64,000 nt of DNA from Alopecurus myosuroides (lineage: Eukaryota > Streptophyta > Magnoliopsida > Poales > Poaceae): assembly GCA_028641055.1 (NCBI GenBank), contig CM054062.1, positions 186,681,958 to 186,745,957 of the forward strand. Direction: 5' to 3'. The notes beneath the pieces are model-generated. The model was not told the origin of the DNA. It saw nothing but the letters and a program-made list of their open reading frames with translations, and ran no database searches. Of the stretch, positions 51,770-63,078 are shown one piece after another (the stretch's first letter is position 1; each line of letters opens with the position of its first letter). The position numbers and the translations under genes were made by a program.

Positions 51770-53319
51770 GAGCATCTCCATTCGCAGCCCCCAAACGCGC
51801 CCCAATGCCTCTTCCCGTCCGGAAGGGCCCCGAGCGCGCCCACTCGCGCCCCCCATTGGGCCTTCCCGTCCGGACGCCCCCTTCTTCCCGTCCGGCAAAC
51901 CCAGCCCAACCCCGCCTCCCAGAGCCTCCCGTGGGGGCGCCGGACGAGTCGTTCCGCGCCGCGAGCCCGTCCTGCCAGCGACCCAAGACGGCCAAAAACT
52001 GGCCCACGCCGCCACGTCTATTTCCTCTGCCTCACAGCGCCGCCGCCCAAGTAGGCGAAACTTGACAAAAAAATTGCGAAAATTTGGCAAACAAACTAGA
52101 TTTCATTAATAGCGGGCCGAATATAGGCGATTTTTTTACATAGATTTAAAATAAAAAGGCGACTACATCCCTAGTGCTTTGTACATCATGGTGTAGTTGG
52201 TGTCGTCGTCGTCATCGGAGTCGCCCGACGACTCCGCCTTCGGGACGGCGCTGCTGCTGCCCTGCTCTGGGTCGCCTACGTGCATTGGCGTTGGGGGACA
52301 TGCGTGGTCGTCGTCGCTGTCCGAGAGGAGGATGACGCCGCTCGGCACCTGTGGAGGAGCCCGCTCCCTGATGACCAGGGTCTGGCTGCGAGTCCGCCGG
52401 CGAGGCGGCGCTTCCTTTGGCTACTCCTTCACGACGGCGAGGGGGGCGGGAGCGAGAGCAGGCGCGGCCGTGGTGCGGCGGTTCTTCTCCCACCTCATCT
52501 GCCGCTCTATGTGGGCGAGAACACGGGCGAGCGCGCGTCCGGGTTTGCTCCACCACATGCGGCGGTCGGCGCCGTTGTTGCGGCTCGAAAGGGGGCCGTG
52601 GGTGGGGGCGTCGACGAGCTCCGCCTCGAAGTGGTCCTGGAAGAACGCAGTCCAGGCCGCCTCGTTGGCGGAATGCCACTCAGATTGGCTGCCCATCGTC
52701 GGCGACATCCGCGCCCGGATCTCCTCGATCTCGGCGACGCGCTCGACCCCGGTGGGTGGCGGAGGCACAAGCACGCCAGTTGCGTTGAGCCGCTAGTTCA
52801 TTGGCGCGCTCATCCCGGCGGCGAGTGGTACTTCGCCTCGTAGAGCAGCCTCGCCTCCCATAGGTGCAGGGTTCGGCGGCCGAACCCGTTGGCGGCCGCG
52901 CCAGCGAGGTAGTTGCGGTTAACCATGACGAGGGGAGGAGGGAAGAGCGGCGAGGGGGGGAAGGAAGAGCGACGAGGAGAATGGCGCCGAGGATGGCGCC
53001 GGGACGGGGTTTTGTAGCCGGGGCGGGCAAGACGAGGCGTCGCAGCGCAATTACTCCGCCGCGTGGGCGATTGGGCTGCTCCGTCGCAACGTGCCGTCTC
53101 GTCGAGGCGTCAATGCGCACGGCTCCCGAGGCGACGAGTCTCTCCCTCGCTGATAGGGCGGGCCCGCAGCACGAAGGGGTTTTGGTTGGGACAACGAGTG
53201 GGAACGGGGCAGCTCCGTGAGCGCGGCGCCGTCCGGACGAGCGCCGTCCGGACGAGTCTCAAAGGGTGACGTCGGGCGCCGATCCGGACACCTATCGAGG
53301 GGCGCAACCGGAGATGCTC
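51770..53319. mobile_element. DNA transposon with GAGCATCTCC termini, 1.55 kb
   Basis: The left end GAGCATCTCCA (51,770-51,780) and the right end GGAGATGCTC (53,310-53,319) form a TIR. Flanks are TTA (51,767-51,769) and TTG (53,320-53,322), close to the TTA duplication of PIF/Harbinger elements; one base differs, so the superfamily is inference. It carries ORF copy 2 on the minus strand and no recognisable DDE transposase. Confidence 0.5.
52163..52926 (-). pseudogene. Transposon-borne ORF, WWS/VLAHIE family, copy 2, degraded
   Basis: It opens at 52,926 (MVNRNYLAGAAANGFG) and runs through a Trp/Tyr-containing block (LHLWEARLLYEAKYH) to a TGA near 52,810. The related frame resumes at 52,774 with PPPPTGVERVAEIEEIRARM, WTAFFQDHFEAEL, NGADRRMWWSKPGR and VLAHIE. 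After another frame change it ends (52,348-52,163) with an acidic stretch and NYTMMYKALGM. Full length would be about 250 residues. It is more complete than copy 1 but not expressible as one protein. Confidence 0.5.
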
Positions 53320-53758
53320 TTGTATGTCATTCACGGCGGCCAGCGGTACCGTGGATCGATCAACGAACAGCTTTGCTTTTTTGCTTTACACGAAAGCCGG
53401 CCTGCAAGGGCTTCGATTGCTCCTGCATCAGGAAAGTAAGGCTCGGGATCTGGTCAACATGAATTTCAGTATGCAGTTTTCATATGCCATGAATCAATCG
53501 TGGCAGCTCACTCTGCGAAAGCGTCGAAAGCAGTGCGTAGATGCTACTCCATGGGTATGTCTGTATTTGTAGCCTTCTTTACTGAAAGTTCACATGGACC
53601 CTGCTCTTCTCTGTCCTTTTTCCGTCGTTACAAATACAAATGGACCCAGATGTAGATGCGAGTCTGAACTGGGCTCTGGAGCCTGGACTGAACATCTATC
53701 TTTCTCTTTTCTGTTTTCTAAAGGAGAGAGTAGTGCGACCCTACCTGAAAAATCATCA

Positions 53759-54175
53759 GTTGAATCGAGGTGTATTTGAACCCGTTTTCAATATACATTT
53801 TCTAAATGTGTAAAAATTCAGAAAAAAAATTGCGTGCGTACATATGCATATTCTATGTGCCTCTCGAAAGTTCCACGAAGAAATGACTTTTTATTCGGCC
53901 TGTGTAAAAAGACAATTTTTTTTGGCTATTTTTGTTTGTGAATAACACCAAAATCTTCTCCTTTTTGTTTGGGCAAAATAAAAAAAATTCACGAAACTTT
54001 CGCACTGCGTACATGTTTTTGTATGATTTATGCATGGAATTTTTAGTTCATACTTTTTTTTTTAATTTTTTTGGAGGGATTTTCTGCAGCTCCGCTGATT
54101 TTTTTCCGTTGCAGAAAAGAGATCCCTTACCCTTTCTTTAGAAGAAAAGTGGGTTCAAACACCCATCGGTTCAAC
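53759..54175. mobile_element. Foldback MITE with GTTGAA..GTGTTTGAACCC termini, 417 bp
   Basis: The left end GTTGAATCGAGGTGTATTTG...CCC (53,759-53,789) and the reverse complement of the right end (54,144-54,175) agree at about 25 of 31 positions. The flanks share TCA on both sides (53,756-53,758 and 54,176-54,178). The interior is AT-rich and has no ORF. Confidence 0.55.
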
Positions 54176-54470
54176 TCATTCACTCTCGATCCTAGATATA
54201 GCTCTGACTTGGTGATGATGATAGGTACCATAAGCACTGTCAAGTTTTAGTCTCACGGTATCCTTTGTCTCATGCGATTGAGAAATAACAATTTATGGGT
54301 CAGCACTAAGAACAATCCAATCTAAGCATCTAGATTCATACAACTGCAAAGTATGAAAATATCTCGATTGAGCAACTATCGATATAGAGTAGGAGATAAT
54401 AGTAAATAATAATTTCTAATCGACAAAGAGCAATTATAATAAGGTGAACCTCTAAAAAGAAAAGTATAAA

Positions 54471-54720
54471 AGGTTTTTTTTTTCCGAAATGGAGGTTGAA
54501 TCCTCAGCCTCTGCATTGAATCGATGCATACAACTTTTATTATTGAAGAATTATTCAACAGATCCTTACAAAGTAATACATCAATAAGTTTGAAGTCACC
54601 TTCCTGGAAACAACTGTCACTGCTCCTACAAACTCGACGAAGGGGCTGGACATGATCGGGACCGACTGCCCAGACCTCACACCAACGCACATCACCTAAA
54701 CCGGAGATCTCAACAAAGCC
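54471..54720 (-). mobile_element. Possible retroposon or transposon 3' end with poly(T)
   Basis: A TTTTTTTTTT run (about 54,474-54,483) followed by CCGAAATGGAGGTTGAATCCTCAGCCTCTGCATTGAATCGATGCAT-type sequence looks like the reversed poly(A) end of a grass retroelement. No coding part is visible. Low confidence. Confidence 0.25.
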
Positions 54721-57700
54721 GCCTAACAGCGGGCTGGGAGCACAAATCGGTCCAACAAACTCTTAGCGGGCGCCACTCACACGTTCTAGAGGCCACATCC
54801 ACCATCTTTCACCGACCTATCTTCAGGACATGTATCAACGCATAAATCTTGTCAGGAATGCCGTCGACGCCGTCACGACGCCAAACAGCGTCCTCGCCCG
54901 CTGTGAGTCCTTCATATTATGTCCGTCACCGAGACCCCGTAGGACCACGCCATCGAGACTCACCCTCATCGACGCGGTAGATGCAATGGCTCCACTTCTC
55001 GCCTCCTCCATCCAGCAGTTGCTCCAAAATAATGCCCGGTGAAGGAGAGCAACACCGAGACCGCCGCCATCGATGTAAGCATACTATAATGATTTATATA
55101 ATATACTTGCTGAGTTGTTAAGAGATAAGATGAGAGACGGGTTGTATAACTAAGAACATCACGTACTCCAAAATATTCTCCAAGAGTTTAAGGTAGACCA
55201 TGTATTAATAAAATAGTACAATGTTTATATGTAACTACGATAAGGTTGATTATACATGGCATGACAGTAAGTTATTGCTAGCAATTGGCTATACTATAAT
55301 CCTTGTTTTAAGCTATAATCAGTATTGTTTAAATGATAGTGCATCTATTATTATATAGACCAAGCTCATTTAAGTTGGGTGAATCTCTTTCTAGGATTCC
55401 ATACCTTGGGCACCATTTTTGAAAAAATTCACCGTCTAGTTGGTACACATGTTACGATATGGATTGATCTTTTAATAATATATATATATTTTATGCATAT
55501 GTATAAATTTTCATTTGAATTACTTTAACATCTAGACTACAAGAAAAGGTAATTTTGTGGATTGTAGCAATTAGTACATCTACTATTTGTTATTTTTATA
55601 TCTACATAATTACCATTTTGTGTACCCACATATGAATATAATTTCTAGGTGGCTATATCACGTCTATATCTATATATGTAATGTGAATGTTTTCTTATAT
55701 TTTTTAAAACATCAAAATACCACGCAAAAATCAGACTCCATGTAGTCTGAGCTCACTTTAGCAATTTTTATTAACCCATCATACATACATTATACAAATC
55801 ACATTTCATATTCACGGGCAATGTAAAAAAAAAAAGGCAAATAATTTATGGGATTACTATATGTGGTGGGTTCAGAACAGGATACACCAACTCCACTTTA
55901 AGAATAAACTTACCTTAACTATTCCAAATATTTAACCAGTCATATTCATTCTTACGGAGATGGAATAGTTCAGTTCGTTATTGGTAAGATAGATATATGC
56001 GGTGATGTTTTGGTTTGGCCTGTTCCCGCATATCGTCAGAGGTCGTAGTATACTATGTACACGTACGGCAAAGAAATGGTAAAAGTGTGGTCGGCGAATA
56101 GGACGTCGAGCAAAGTTCTAGTGCAAAAGCTCCACTAGGAAGGAGTCGTGACGACGACGCAGAGTCTGGCTCTGGCCAACCTAGGTATAGGATTTTCAAT
56201 CAGCTCCCCTACGCACGCCTAGCTCTCTGCATGCTCTGCCGGCGAGCTCACTAAACTCCAAGCATTGCGTCCTGCTCGTTGCATTTCCATCGTACCCGCC
56301 TGATTTGTATTTTTCGAAAATTAAATTCAGGAGGGAACGGAATGAATTACTTATTGCACTATAGATTGCTTTTGCACTTGGGCAAAATTACATATTTTTA
56401 ACCCTTACCGGAAAGTCCAACCCAAATAGAAGAACCACCTTCCTTTCATAGTCATCCATGTACTCATCGACATGCTTCCACATCTCCTGGTGAAGTCGAG
56501 ATCTTTGCACCAATTTCCACCTTTTCTTGTCTTCTGGAGGCCCCTATGTTTATTGATCCACCTCCAATGCATAATCACAGTAATCGACATCTTCTACTAC
56601 TTCCTTTATGTCCCGCCGTCTGCTTGCCATGTCCAACCGATGATCATGCCATGCCCGCTATCGACGTGATTTCATGCCGCTTCATAGTTGAGCCTCCGGA
56701 GCAACTCGATCAGATCCACCATAAAAAAAAGTTCACCCTATGTCATGCCCAACCGATGATCCCATGTTGGTTGTAACCTTTTTATCTCTGAAAGGAGTGG
56801 GAGGGGGTATAGAGGAGCCTACATCCACAATATTTTTTGCGCAACTAAATTTTCAGCTTGCGCGCCTGTCGTCACTGTACCGCCTCGATTTTGGCTGTCC
56901 CAGCCGTCGTGCGTCCACCAAAACCCTCCCCGATCCACTGGCATCGCTGTCCATTTAGCTTCAAGAACATCTTCTTGAGAATTAGTGGCAACTATATGGA
57001 AGATAGTTCGGTGGCACATATTCATGTTTTAGTTGGATTATTTGTCGGTATCAGACCCTATTCTTGTTTTGAATTTGAGTTAGATGGATGAGACAATGTT
57101 GTTTCCACAACAAGTCCTTCTTAAGAGTGTAATGGAGTATGTGCCGCAATTTCCAACTGGAAATTCATACCTAATAGGGGACTAGACCGACGCTTTAATG
57201 CGGACAAGGTATCTACTAGATTTCTTGCCTAATGGCGTCGTGTTGAAACATAAAATGTTTATATTATATTAAATCGAAATTAGAGTTAGAATAGAGTTTG
57301 TATGCACATACACATGAGAATTAGACGTTCTTCATAAATCTTCCAAAACCCACACACAACTGTACTAGTATACCCTTGAATGATGCAATGTACTGTGAAC
57401 AACCATCGTCCATGGCACCGCCCTACAGAAGCAGGCCCGCTTGACCCAACGCCTTGTTCGTGTGTTGGACGCGCGTGGAGCCGACCTCATGATCTCGAAG
57501 CAGAGGCAGTTTGTTTCAGTGTGCCCACTTCATCACACCCCCCACATTCTAAAGCGGCGCGTCGCTTTATTGCCGCTCACCTACAACGTATCCATTCTTT
57601 CAATACCACTATCACCACATCATGGGGCTGTCAGTCACTGACATCAATCCCATGGACTACGTACGTCACCTACACACTAGCTCCTCTCCTACTTCACTTC

Positions 57701-57740
57701 ACATGAGTCCAGCTCCTCCATCGATCATCGGTCTCCCTTC
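54721..57740. other. Long intergenic stretch, no gene supported
   Basis: About 3 kb of mostly AT-rich sequence. Short frames (for example at 54,830 and 56,472) lack motifs, codon bias or splice context. I saw no TIR pair or LTR I could define. A TATATATAT run is at about 55,481-55,491. Confidence 0.5.
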
Positions 57741-57794
57741 ACACGCGCGCGCATGAGGCCGAAACGTCCACCGATCTCTCTCGCGCGCATGAGG

Positions 57795-59209
57795 TCAGAA
57801 GCAGAGCCTCTTCCTGCACATGGCGCCGCCGCCGCCGTGGCCGAACGGCGCCTGCGCGAGCAGCTCCGCCACGACGTCCCAGACCAGGTCTTGCAGGATG
57901 GCGCGCTCCAGCGCCGCACCCACAAGCCCGGCCTCCCACCGCTCCTCGCCGGCGCCCTGGCCCCACACCTCCCCCACGCTCTCCACCATCGCGCGGCTCC
58001 GCCCTGCGTCTTGGAGGCCCCACCGACGCCGCTGTCGCCAGCTTTCCGCCACCGACGGCGGTATTCCCTCGATGCCCACCACCGGCGCGGGGTGGTGGTA
58101 CATGGCCACCGCGTGCAGCTCCTTGCAATATTGCTTCATCTTGCCGTAGTCCCCTGCGTAAATGACACACGTACGAAACACCGTGATGAATGGATTGGAT
58201 GCTGCATATTTTATTCACAAAAAATCGTAACAACCGAAAAAGTTGACGTGGCACGTAAACCCCTAAACTTAATTAATCACGAGAAATTAACACGACGCAG
58301 TGTTGCGGATTCAGTATTGCAGCAGTGCGACAGTGGTTTGTACGTACCCGAGAAAACAAGCGTTCGGGAGGGCTTGACGATCTTGGATCCGAGGGCCTCG
58401 TTCCCGCAGCTGGGCTTGCTATCTGCCTCGAGATGCGTGCAGGGAGACGAGCGCTTCCTGCATGGGAATCTCGGCGAGGTGATGGCGTCCAGCACCGAGT
58501 CCGGGCTGGGGTACTGCGCCTCCACCCGCGGCTTTTGCTGCAGCGGCGGCGAGGGCTCGTCGTCGCGGCCTTCCATCCACTTGGCACCCTTGCACCCTTC
58601 CTCTGCACAAGCCGCGGGGGCGTCGGACGCAGCGGCCGAGCGCATCTCGGCGGTGCGGACGGCCGCGATGATCCGCCGCAGCGTCTTGAGGTCGTCGTCG
58701 CACTTCTCTAGCGCGCCCAGCAGCTTGCGGCGCTTCTCCGCGGCCATCTCTGGTGGCGGGGGAGGGGGAGGGCGCGTCGGGAGCGGCCGCGGCCGCGGCG
58801 TCGTCGCGGGAGAAGGCGGCGCGGACTCCTCCAGGCCCATGAGGCGCGCGACGATGGCCGGCGGCGGCGGCCTGGGGCTGTCGCAGCTGACCCGGCGGTA
58901 CTCCGGCGCGATCGTCGGGCTCCGAGGCGCTTCGCACGAACGCCGCCGCCGGACAGCCGTCGGTGGCTGCGGCTTCGGCGGGGCATCCGTTGGTGATGGC
59001 GCCTCTGCTGCCGGCTTCTTCATGGACGGCGGTGGAGACGGCGGCATCGGGGTGTGCTCTGGAGTGGCGTTCTTGGCGGTGATGCGCTTCCGGTGTCGGT
59101 GGTACGGGGAGAGGAGGCGGAGGAGGCCGGCCATGCACCCCATGCTCCGCCGGGGCCCGGCTGCGGACGCGGACGAGGACCGACATTGTGCAGACTCCGT
59201 CGGCTGCAT
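57795..59209 (-). CDS. VARLMGLE-motif (DUF3741/DUF4378, LONGIFOLIA/TRM-like) protein, two exons
   Basis: Exon 1 runs 59,209-58,348 and exon 2 runs 58,153-57,795, with donor TCTCGG/GTACGT and acceptor TTTACGCAG/GGG; the 194-bp intron is in phase 1 and the join is in frame. The product is 406 residues from ATG 59,209, or 384 from ATG 59,143 (MGCMAGLLRLL), which may be the true start. Exon 1 has a basic Arg/Ser/Pro-rich start, then AIVARLMGLEE, the motif of DUF3741-associated proteins, followed by proline-rich and charged low-complexity regions and KIVKPSRTLVFSG. Exon 2 has DYGKMKQYCKELHAVAMYHH and near the C terminus ILQDLVWDVVAELL, as in DUF4378 proteins. Such proteins (LONGIFOLIA, TRM) act on microtubules and cell elongation in plants; this specific role is inference. 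No lesions. The only intact host-type gene in the window. Confidence 0.8.
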
Positions 59210-59290
59210 CGCTTCTTTGATCTTGACTCGTCAATGTCCAAGGCGAGAATGCAAGTAGCGAAACTCGCGTGCTGTGTTAGCGTGGGTGGC

Positions 59291-59298
59291 ATTATAAT
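59291..59298 (-). promoter_or_regulatory. Possible TATA box of the VARLMGLE gene
   Basis: The minus strand reads CAATTATAATGCC about 85 bp upstream of ATG 59,209. No other ATG lies between, which favours 59,209 as the first start codon. Confidence 0.35.
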
Positions 59299-59299
59299 T

Positions 59300-61046
59300 G
59301 GAGGCGACGACGACGGACAGAAGCGCGTGACGCGCGCAATGACCGTGTCGCCCCTCTGCCCTTGGTCGAGCGTCGTAATAACACTAAGGGCGGTTTGGGT
59401 AGTTTGGATCTTGTGCTTTGTTTAGAAGAGGCGGGACAAAAGCTGGAGGAGTCTTGGAGAGGTGTACGTACACGAGCTAACTCTGCACTCTGCTGCAGTG
59501 GTGGAAGCTAGCTCAGCTCAGCTCAGCCACTTTGCTCGGTAGCAGGCGGTAGCAGGCGGCAGCATGCGACTGCTGCGTCTCGGCAGGCAGCCGCGTCGGG
59601 TAATTAACCTGACATTAATTAAAACGGCAGGCAAGTACAATGTGTCACAGGTACAGTGTGTGGTCTTAGGCCAGTGTGGGGATTATTAACGGATAATGTC
59701 CTCAATGATCATGCATCTCAATTCTCAACAGCTTGGCAATGATAATCTTGTGTGCAGGATTTTGGTCGGTGAATTTTGGGGTGAGTGGTGCTAGCTAGGC
59801 GCAGACGCATCACGTGGTAAAGGGTGTGCTGTGTGCAGATCGACAGCAGGTCGAGTAGATGGAGTTTTCCAGCACCATCATGGGACGCGCATCTCCGCGA
59901 TTGTTTTTTCGGTTGCTTTAGCTTCAAGTTTACACCTCCGGTAAATAAATATACTAAAGTCTGAAGATACGACCCAGCGCTCGAAACCTAATTAAGGCTT
60001 TGGCAGGATGCGTGCTTAGACGGCATTTTCCCTCTTTCTGCTGCTGCTGAATGCTTGCCAAGACGTGTTTGTCTTGGACCTTAATTTGGCTTCGTGAGAG
60101 AAGCGAGGCATGCAGAGTTAGTAGGAGCAGCGGCAGTAGCACGGCACGTTAAAGAGGGAAGAGGCCGGAGAGGAGGATGCATAGGCACAGTGGGTAAAAA
60201 GCAAAAGAAGGCATGCATGCAGAAAAGAAAAGGCTCCAGCTCCATCCATCCATCCATCACTCGGAGGTCGAACGGATCCTAAGCTCTTTTGTACCGCGGG
60301 AGACACCACCACGTGGCGCCACATTGGCACCCTGTACACGCGCAGTAGCTCTAGCACAAGGTTAATATGCACACTAGTCTACCACTGTGCCAGCACTACT
60401 CCACACTCTGTCCGCCTCCTGTAAGTATAGTAAGAGTAATTTCTCTGATTAGACTACAGTTCATCTGCATGCATGTTGGTTGCCGGCGAGATCGCGCGTC
60501 TATAATCTGAAGGATTCGAAACCGGTAAATATAAAGACGTACGCGTGGGGATATTGATAGATTTTTAATAAGGAGCTGGTAGAAGCAAGCAGCAACAGTG
60601 GGTGGCACCTCGCGCGAGGAGGAGAATGAGAAAGAGAGCCCCTGGGCCGGAAACGGCGGCAGGTACGGACACGGGATCTCTCGCATCGTTTAGCACCGCG
60701 GCCGGTGGCGCGGGGGCGGGGGATGAATACGATGCTTAACGGATGCCCCTGTCCTTGCCGGAAACAGCTGCGCCGTCGTGTCTAGGGGCGAGGGTGCCGA
60801 CTGACTGCTCTGCCCGTGCCGCGCACCGGTGAATGCATGCATGGAGCAAGCGCTGTCCGCTAGCGTTCGGTGGTAACGGCCCGGTTAGCGGAGCAGACAT
60901 GCGTGTCTGCCTGCCTAAATGATGCCCGCGCTTCGTAGTCAGTGAAACTGGCGATAACCGTTGTCTGATAGTGATGCAAAACGATATTGCTTAAACACGG
61001 CCGCCAGTTACCAAATACTCCCTTGGTTCCTAAACATAAAATGTTG
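59300..61046. other. Upstream intergenic region of the host gene, no gene seen
   Basis: It includes short tandem motifs AGCTC (about 59,512-59,526), GGTAGCAGGC (59,539-59,560) and ATCC (60,243-60,258), likely simple repeats. No ORF with support. The part near 59,300-59,500 may hold the host gene promoter. Confidence 0.45.
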
Positions 61047-61048
61047 TA

Positions 61049-61133
61049 CTACCTCCGTTCCATATTAATAGGTCCTGAAGTGGATGTATCAGATACATCC
61101 ACTTCAGGACCTATTAATATGGATCGGAGGGAG
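61049..61133. mobile_element. Stowaway MITE, 85 bp, near-perfect hairpin
   Basis: CTACCTCCGTTCC...GGATCGGAGGGAG flanked by TA on both sides. The 42-bp arms differ at two positions and meet around a single A (GGATGTATC-A-GATACATCC). Confidence 0.9.
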
Positions 61134-61142
61134 TAGCTATTA

Positions 61143-61341
61143 CTCCCTCCGTCCGAAATTAAGTGTCATAAATTTTGACAAAATTGGATGTATCTAGACA
61201 TAAACTTTGTGACATTTACTTATGTTGTCTAGATACATACTAATATGAGTGAAAATATAAACTAAAAGTTGTCTAGATACATATAGACATGTGTGAATGT
61301 AGAAAATAGCTAAAACATCATACATTTAGGAACGGAGGGAG
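61143..61341. mobile_element. Stowaway MITE, 199 bp
   Basis: CTCCCTCCGTCCGAAATTAAG at the left and AACGGAGGGAG at the right, flanked by TA (61,141-61,142 and 61,342-61,343). Mariner-type non-autonomous element with AT-rich interior and repeated GTCTAGATACATA. Confidence 0.88.
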
Positions 61342-61359
61342 TAAGAGGCACCTTGTAAC

Positions 61360-63078
61360 ATGGGGAGAGAGGCCAGGATGGCCAAGTCTTCCCTTCTGGC
61401 CCAGATCGCGGAGCTGGATGCTAAGGCTGATGCCGAAGGGTTGGAAGAGGAAGAATGGGTCTTCCGCTACCACCTTGAGGATCAGCTCTTGAACATTTTT
61501 AGTGTTGAGGAGGAGTACTGGCGTCAGAGGGGTAGAGTACGTTGGGCCCTGGAGGGGGACGCCAACACGGCTTACTTCCACGCAGTGGCCAATGGGCGCC
61601 GTAGAAAATGCATCATTTCCTCACTGCAATCTCCTTCAGGCACCATCAGCGATCCTAGATTGATCCAGGCTCATATCTACGACTTTTATAGGGAGCTGCT
61701 TGGCTCAGAGGACCCCCGCCACCTACAACTAGCTCGGGACACCTGGTCTGGCTCGGGCCTGGTTTCGGAGGCTGAGAACAATAGGTTGCTCCTCACCTTT
61801 TCCGAGGCTGAGTTGGAGGCCGTGGTTTGGGACATGAAAGTGAACACGGCACCGGGTCCAGATGGGTTCCCGGTGGCCTTCTTCAAGAAGTGTTGGCCTT
61901 TGTGCAAGCTGGGAGTGTTACATATACTCAACGACTTCATCCTAGGGAGGATCGATGTTTCTAGGTTGAACTTCGGGATCATTTCCCTCTTACCTAAGGT
62001 TCCGGGGGCGGATCATATCTCTCAGTTTCGCCCAATTGCCCTGATCAACGTGATCTTCAAGATCATCGCCAAAGCTTTTGCCACGAAGCTTAACCCTGTG
62101 GAAATCGTGCATGAACTGAAAGACAAAGCACTAGGGGGCGTTCTGTTGAAGTTGGACTTTGAGAAGGCCTATGACCGAGTTAACTGGTCCTTCCTCCTCG
62201 AAGTTTTGCGTCGGAAGGGGTTCGACGCAGGGTATGTCCATAGGATTCATCAACTCATCTCGGGTGGTCAAACTGCAATCTCAATCAACGGCGAAGTCGG
62301 ACCTTTCTTTCGGAATAAGCGAGGGGTGCGGCAAGGGGACCCCCTCTCGCCGATCCTCTTTAACTTTGTGGTCGAGGCCCTCTCGGCCATGCTCTCTGCG
62401 GCCAGCGCGGCTGGCCATATTAGTGGGGTCGTCCCACACTTGATCCCCGGGGGGATCTCGCACCTCCAATACGCGGACGACACCCTGATCCTGATTCAGA
62501 ACAATGACCTACAGCTTGCGAACCTGAAATTCCTTTTGCTATGTTTCGAGAACATGTCGGGTCTGAAGATCAATTTTCACAAAAGCGAGGTGTTCGTGTT
62601 GGGACAGCCGCCGCAAGAGCAAAAAAGGGTTGCCGACATGCTTAACTGCAAACTGGGATCCTTTCCGTTTATATACCTGGGCCTTCCGATCTCGGACCGT
62701 AAGCTCACTGTTGAACAATGGAATTTCCTTGTAGCCAAGCTCGCCTCCCGGGTGGAGGTGTGGATGGGTAGAATGCTCTCCTCGGGTGGACGACTTATTC
62801 TATCTAACGCCTGTTTGGAGGCGCTTCCCACCTTCGCAATGGGGCTGTTTCTCCTACAGGACGGGGTTCACGCCAAGTTCGATTCTATCCGGGGTCGCTT
62901 CTTTTGGGAAGGAGCCGGCCCCAAACGTAAGTTCCACATGGTCAATTGGCCGGCTGTTTGTCGCCCCAAGGACTGCGGGGGTCTCGGGCTCACAAACACG
63001 AAGCTCATGAACAAGGCACTTATGCTGAAATGGGTTTGGAAATTTACCGGGCGGACGGTTCCTTGTGGCACACGGTAA
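61360..63078 (+). pseudogene. LINE ORF2 reverse transcriptase, internally deleted
   Basis: An open frame of 572 residues. Motifs in order: WALEGDANTAYFHAVANGR, NTAPGPDGFPVAFFKKCW, LLPKVPGADHISQFRPI, LLKLDFEKAYDRVNW, GVRQGDPLSPILFNF, the catalytic YADDTLILI (about 62,470-62,496), FHKSEVFVLG and FPFIYLGLPIS. Between KLNPV (about 62,085-62,099) and EIVHELK, the usual segment with QTAFIKGR is missing, so the RT fingers are damaged although the frame holds. This enzyme would copy LINE RNA at the target site. It ends at TAA 63,076-63,078; the downstream frame resumes after a G-run. Confidence 0.88.

Noticed and set aside
51764..53269. Many overlapping GC-rich ORFs of 80-200 codons on the plus strand
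   Set aside because: They are high-GC frames opposite the minus-strand ORF copy 2, with no shared motifs.
55071..55360. AT-rich segment with ATATACTTGCTGAG as another GAGCAAGT-type MITE
   Set aside because: Only one end resembles the MITE at 36,105-36,389; no inverted partner was found.
57753..59258. Plus-strand ORF of 501 codons across the VARLMGLE gene
   Set aside because: It is the antisense shadow of a GC-rich gene. The minus strand has family motifs and a clean in-frame intron; the plus frame has none and runs through the intron.
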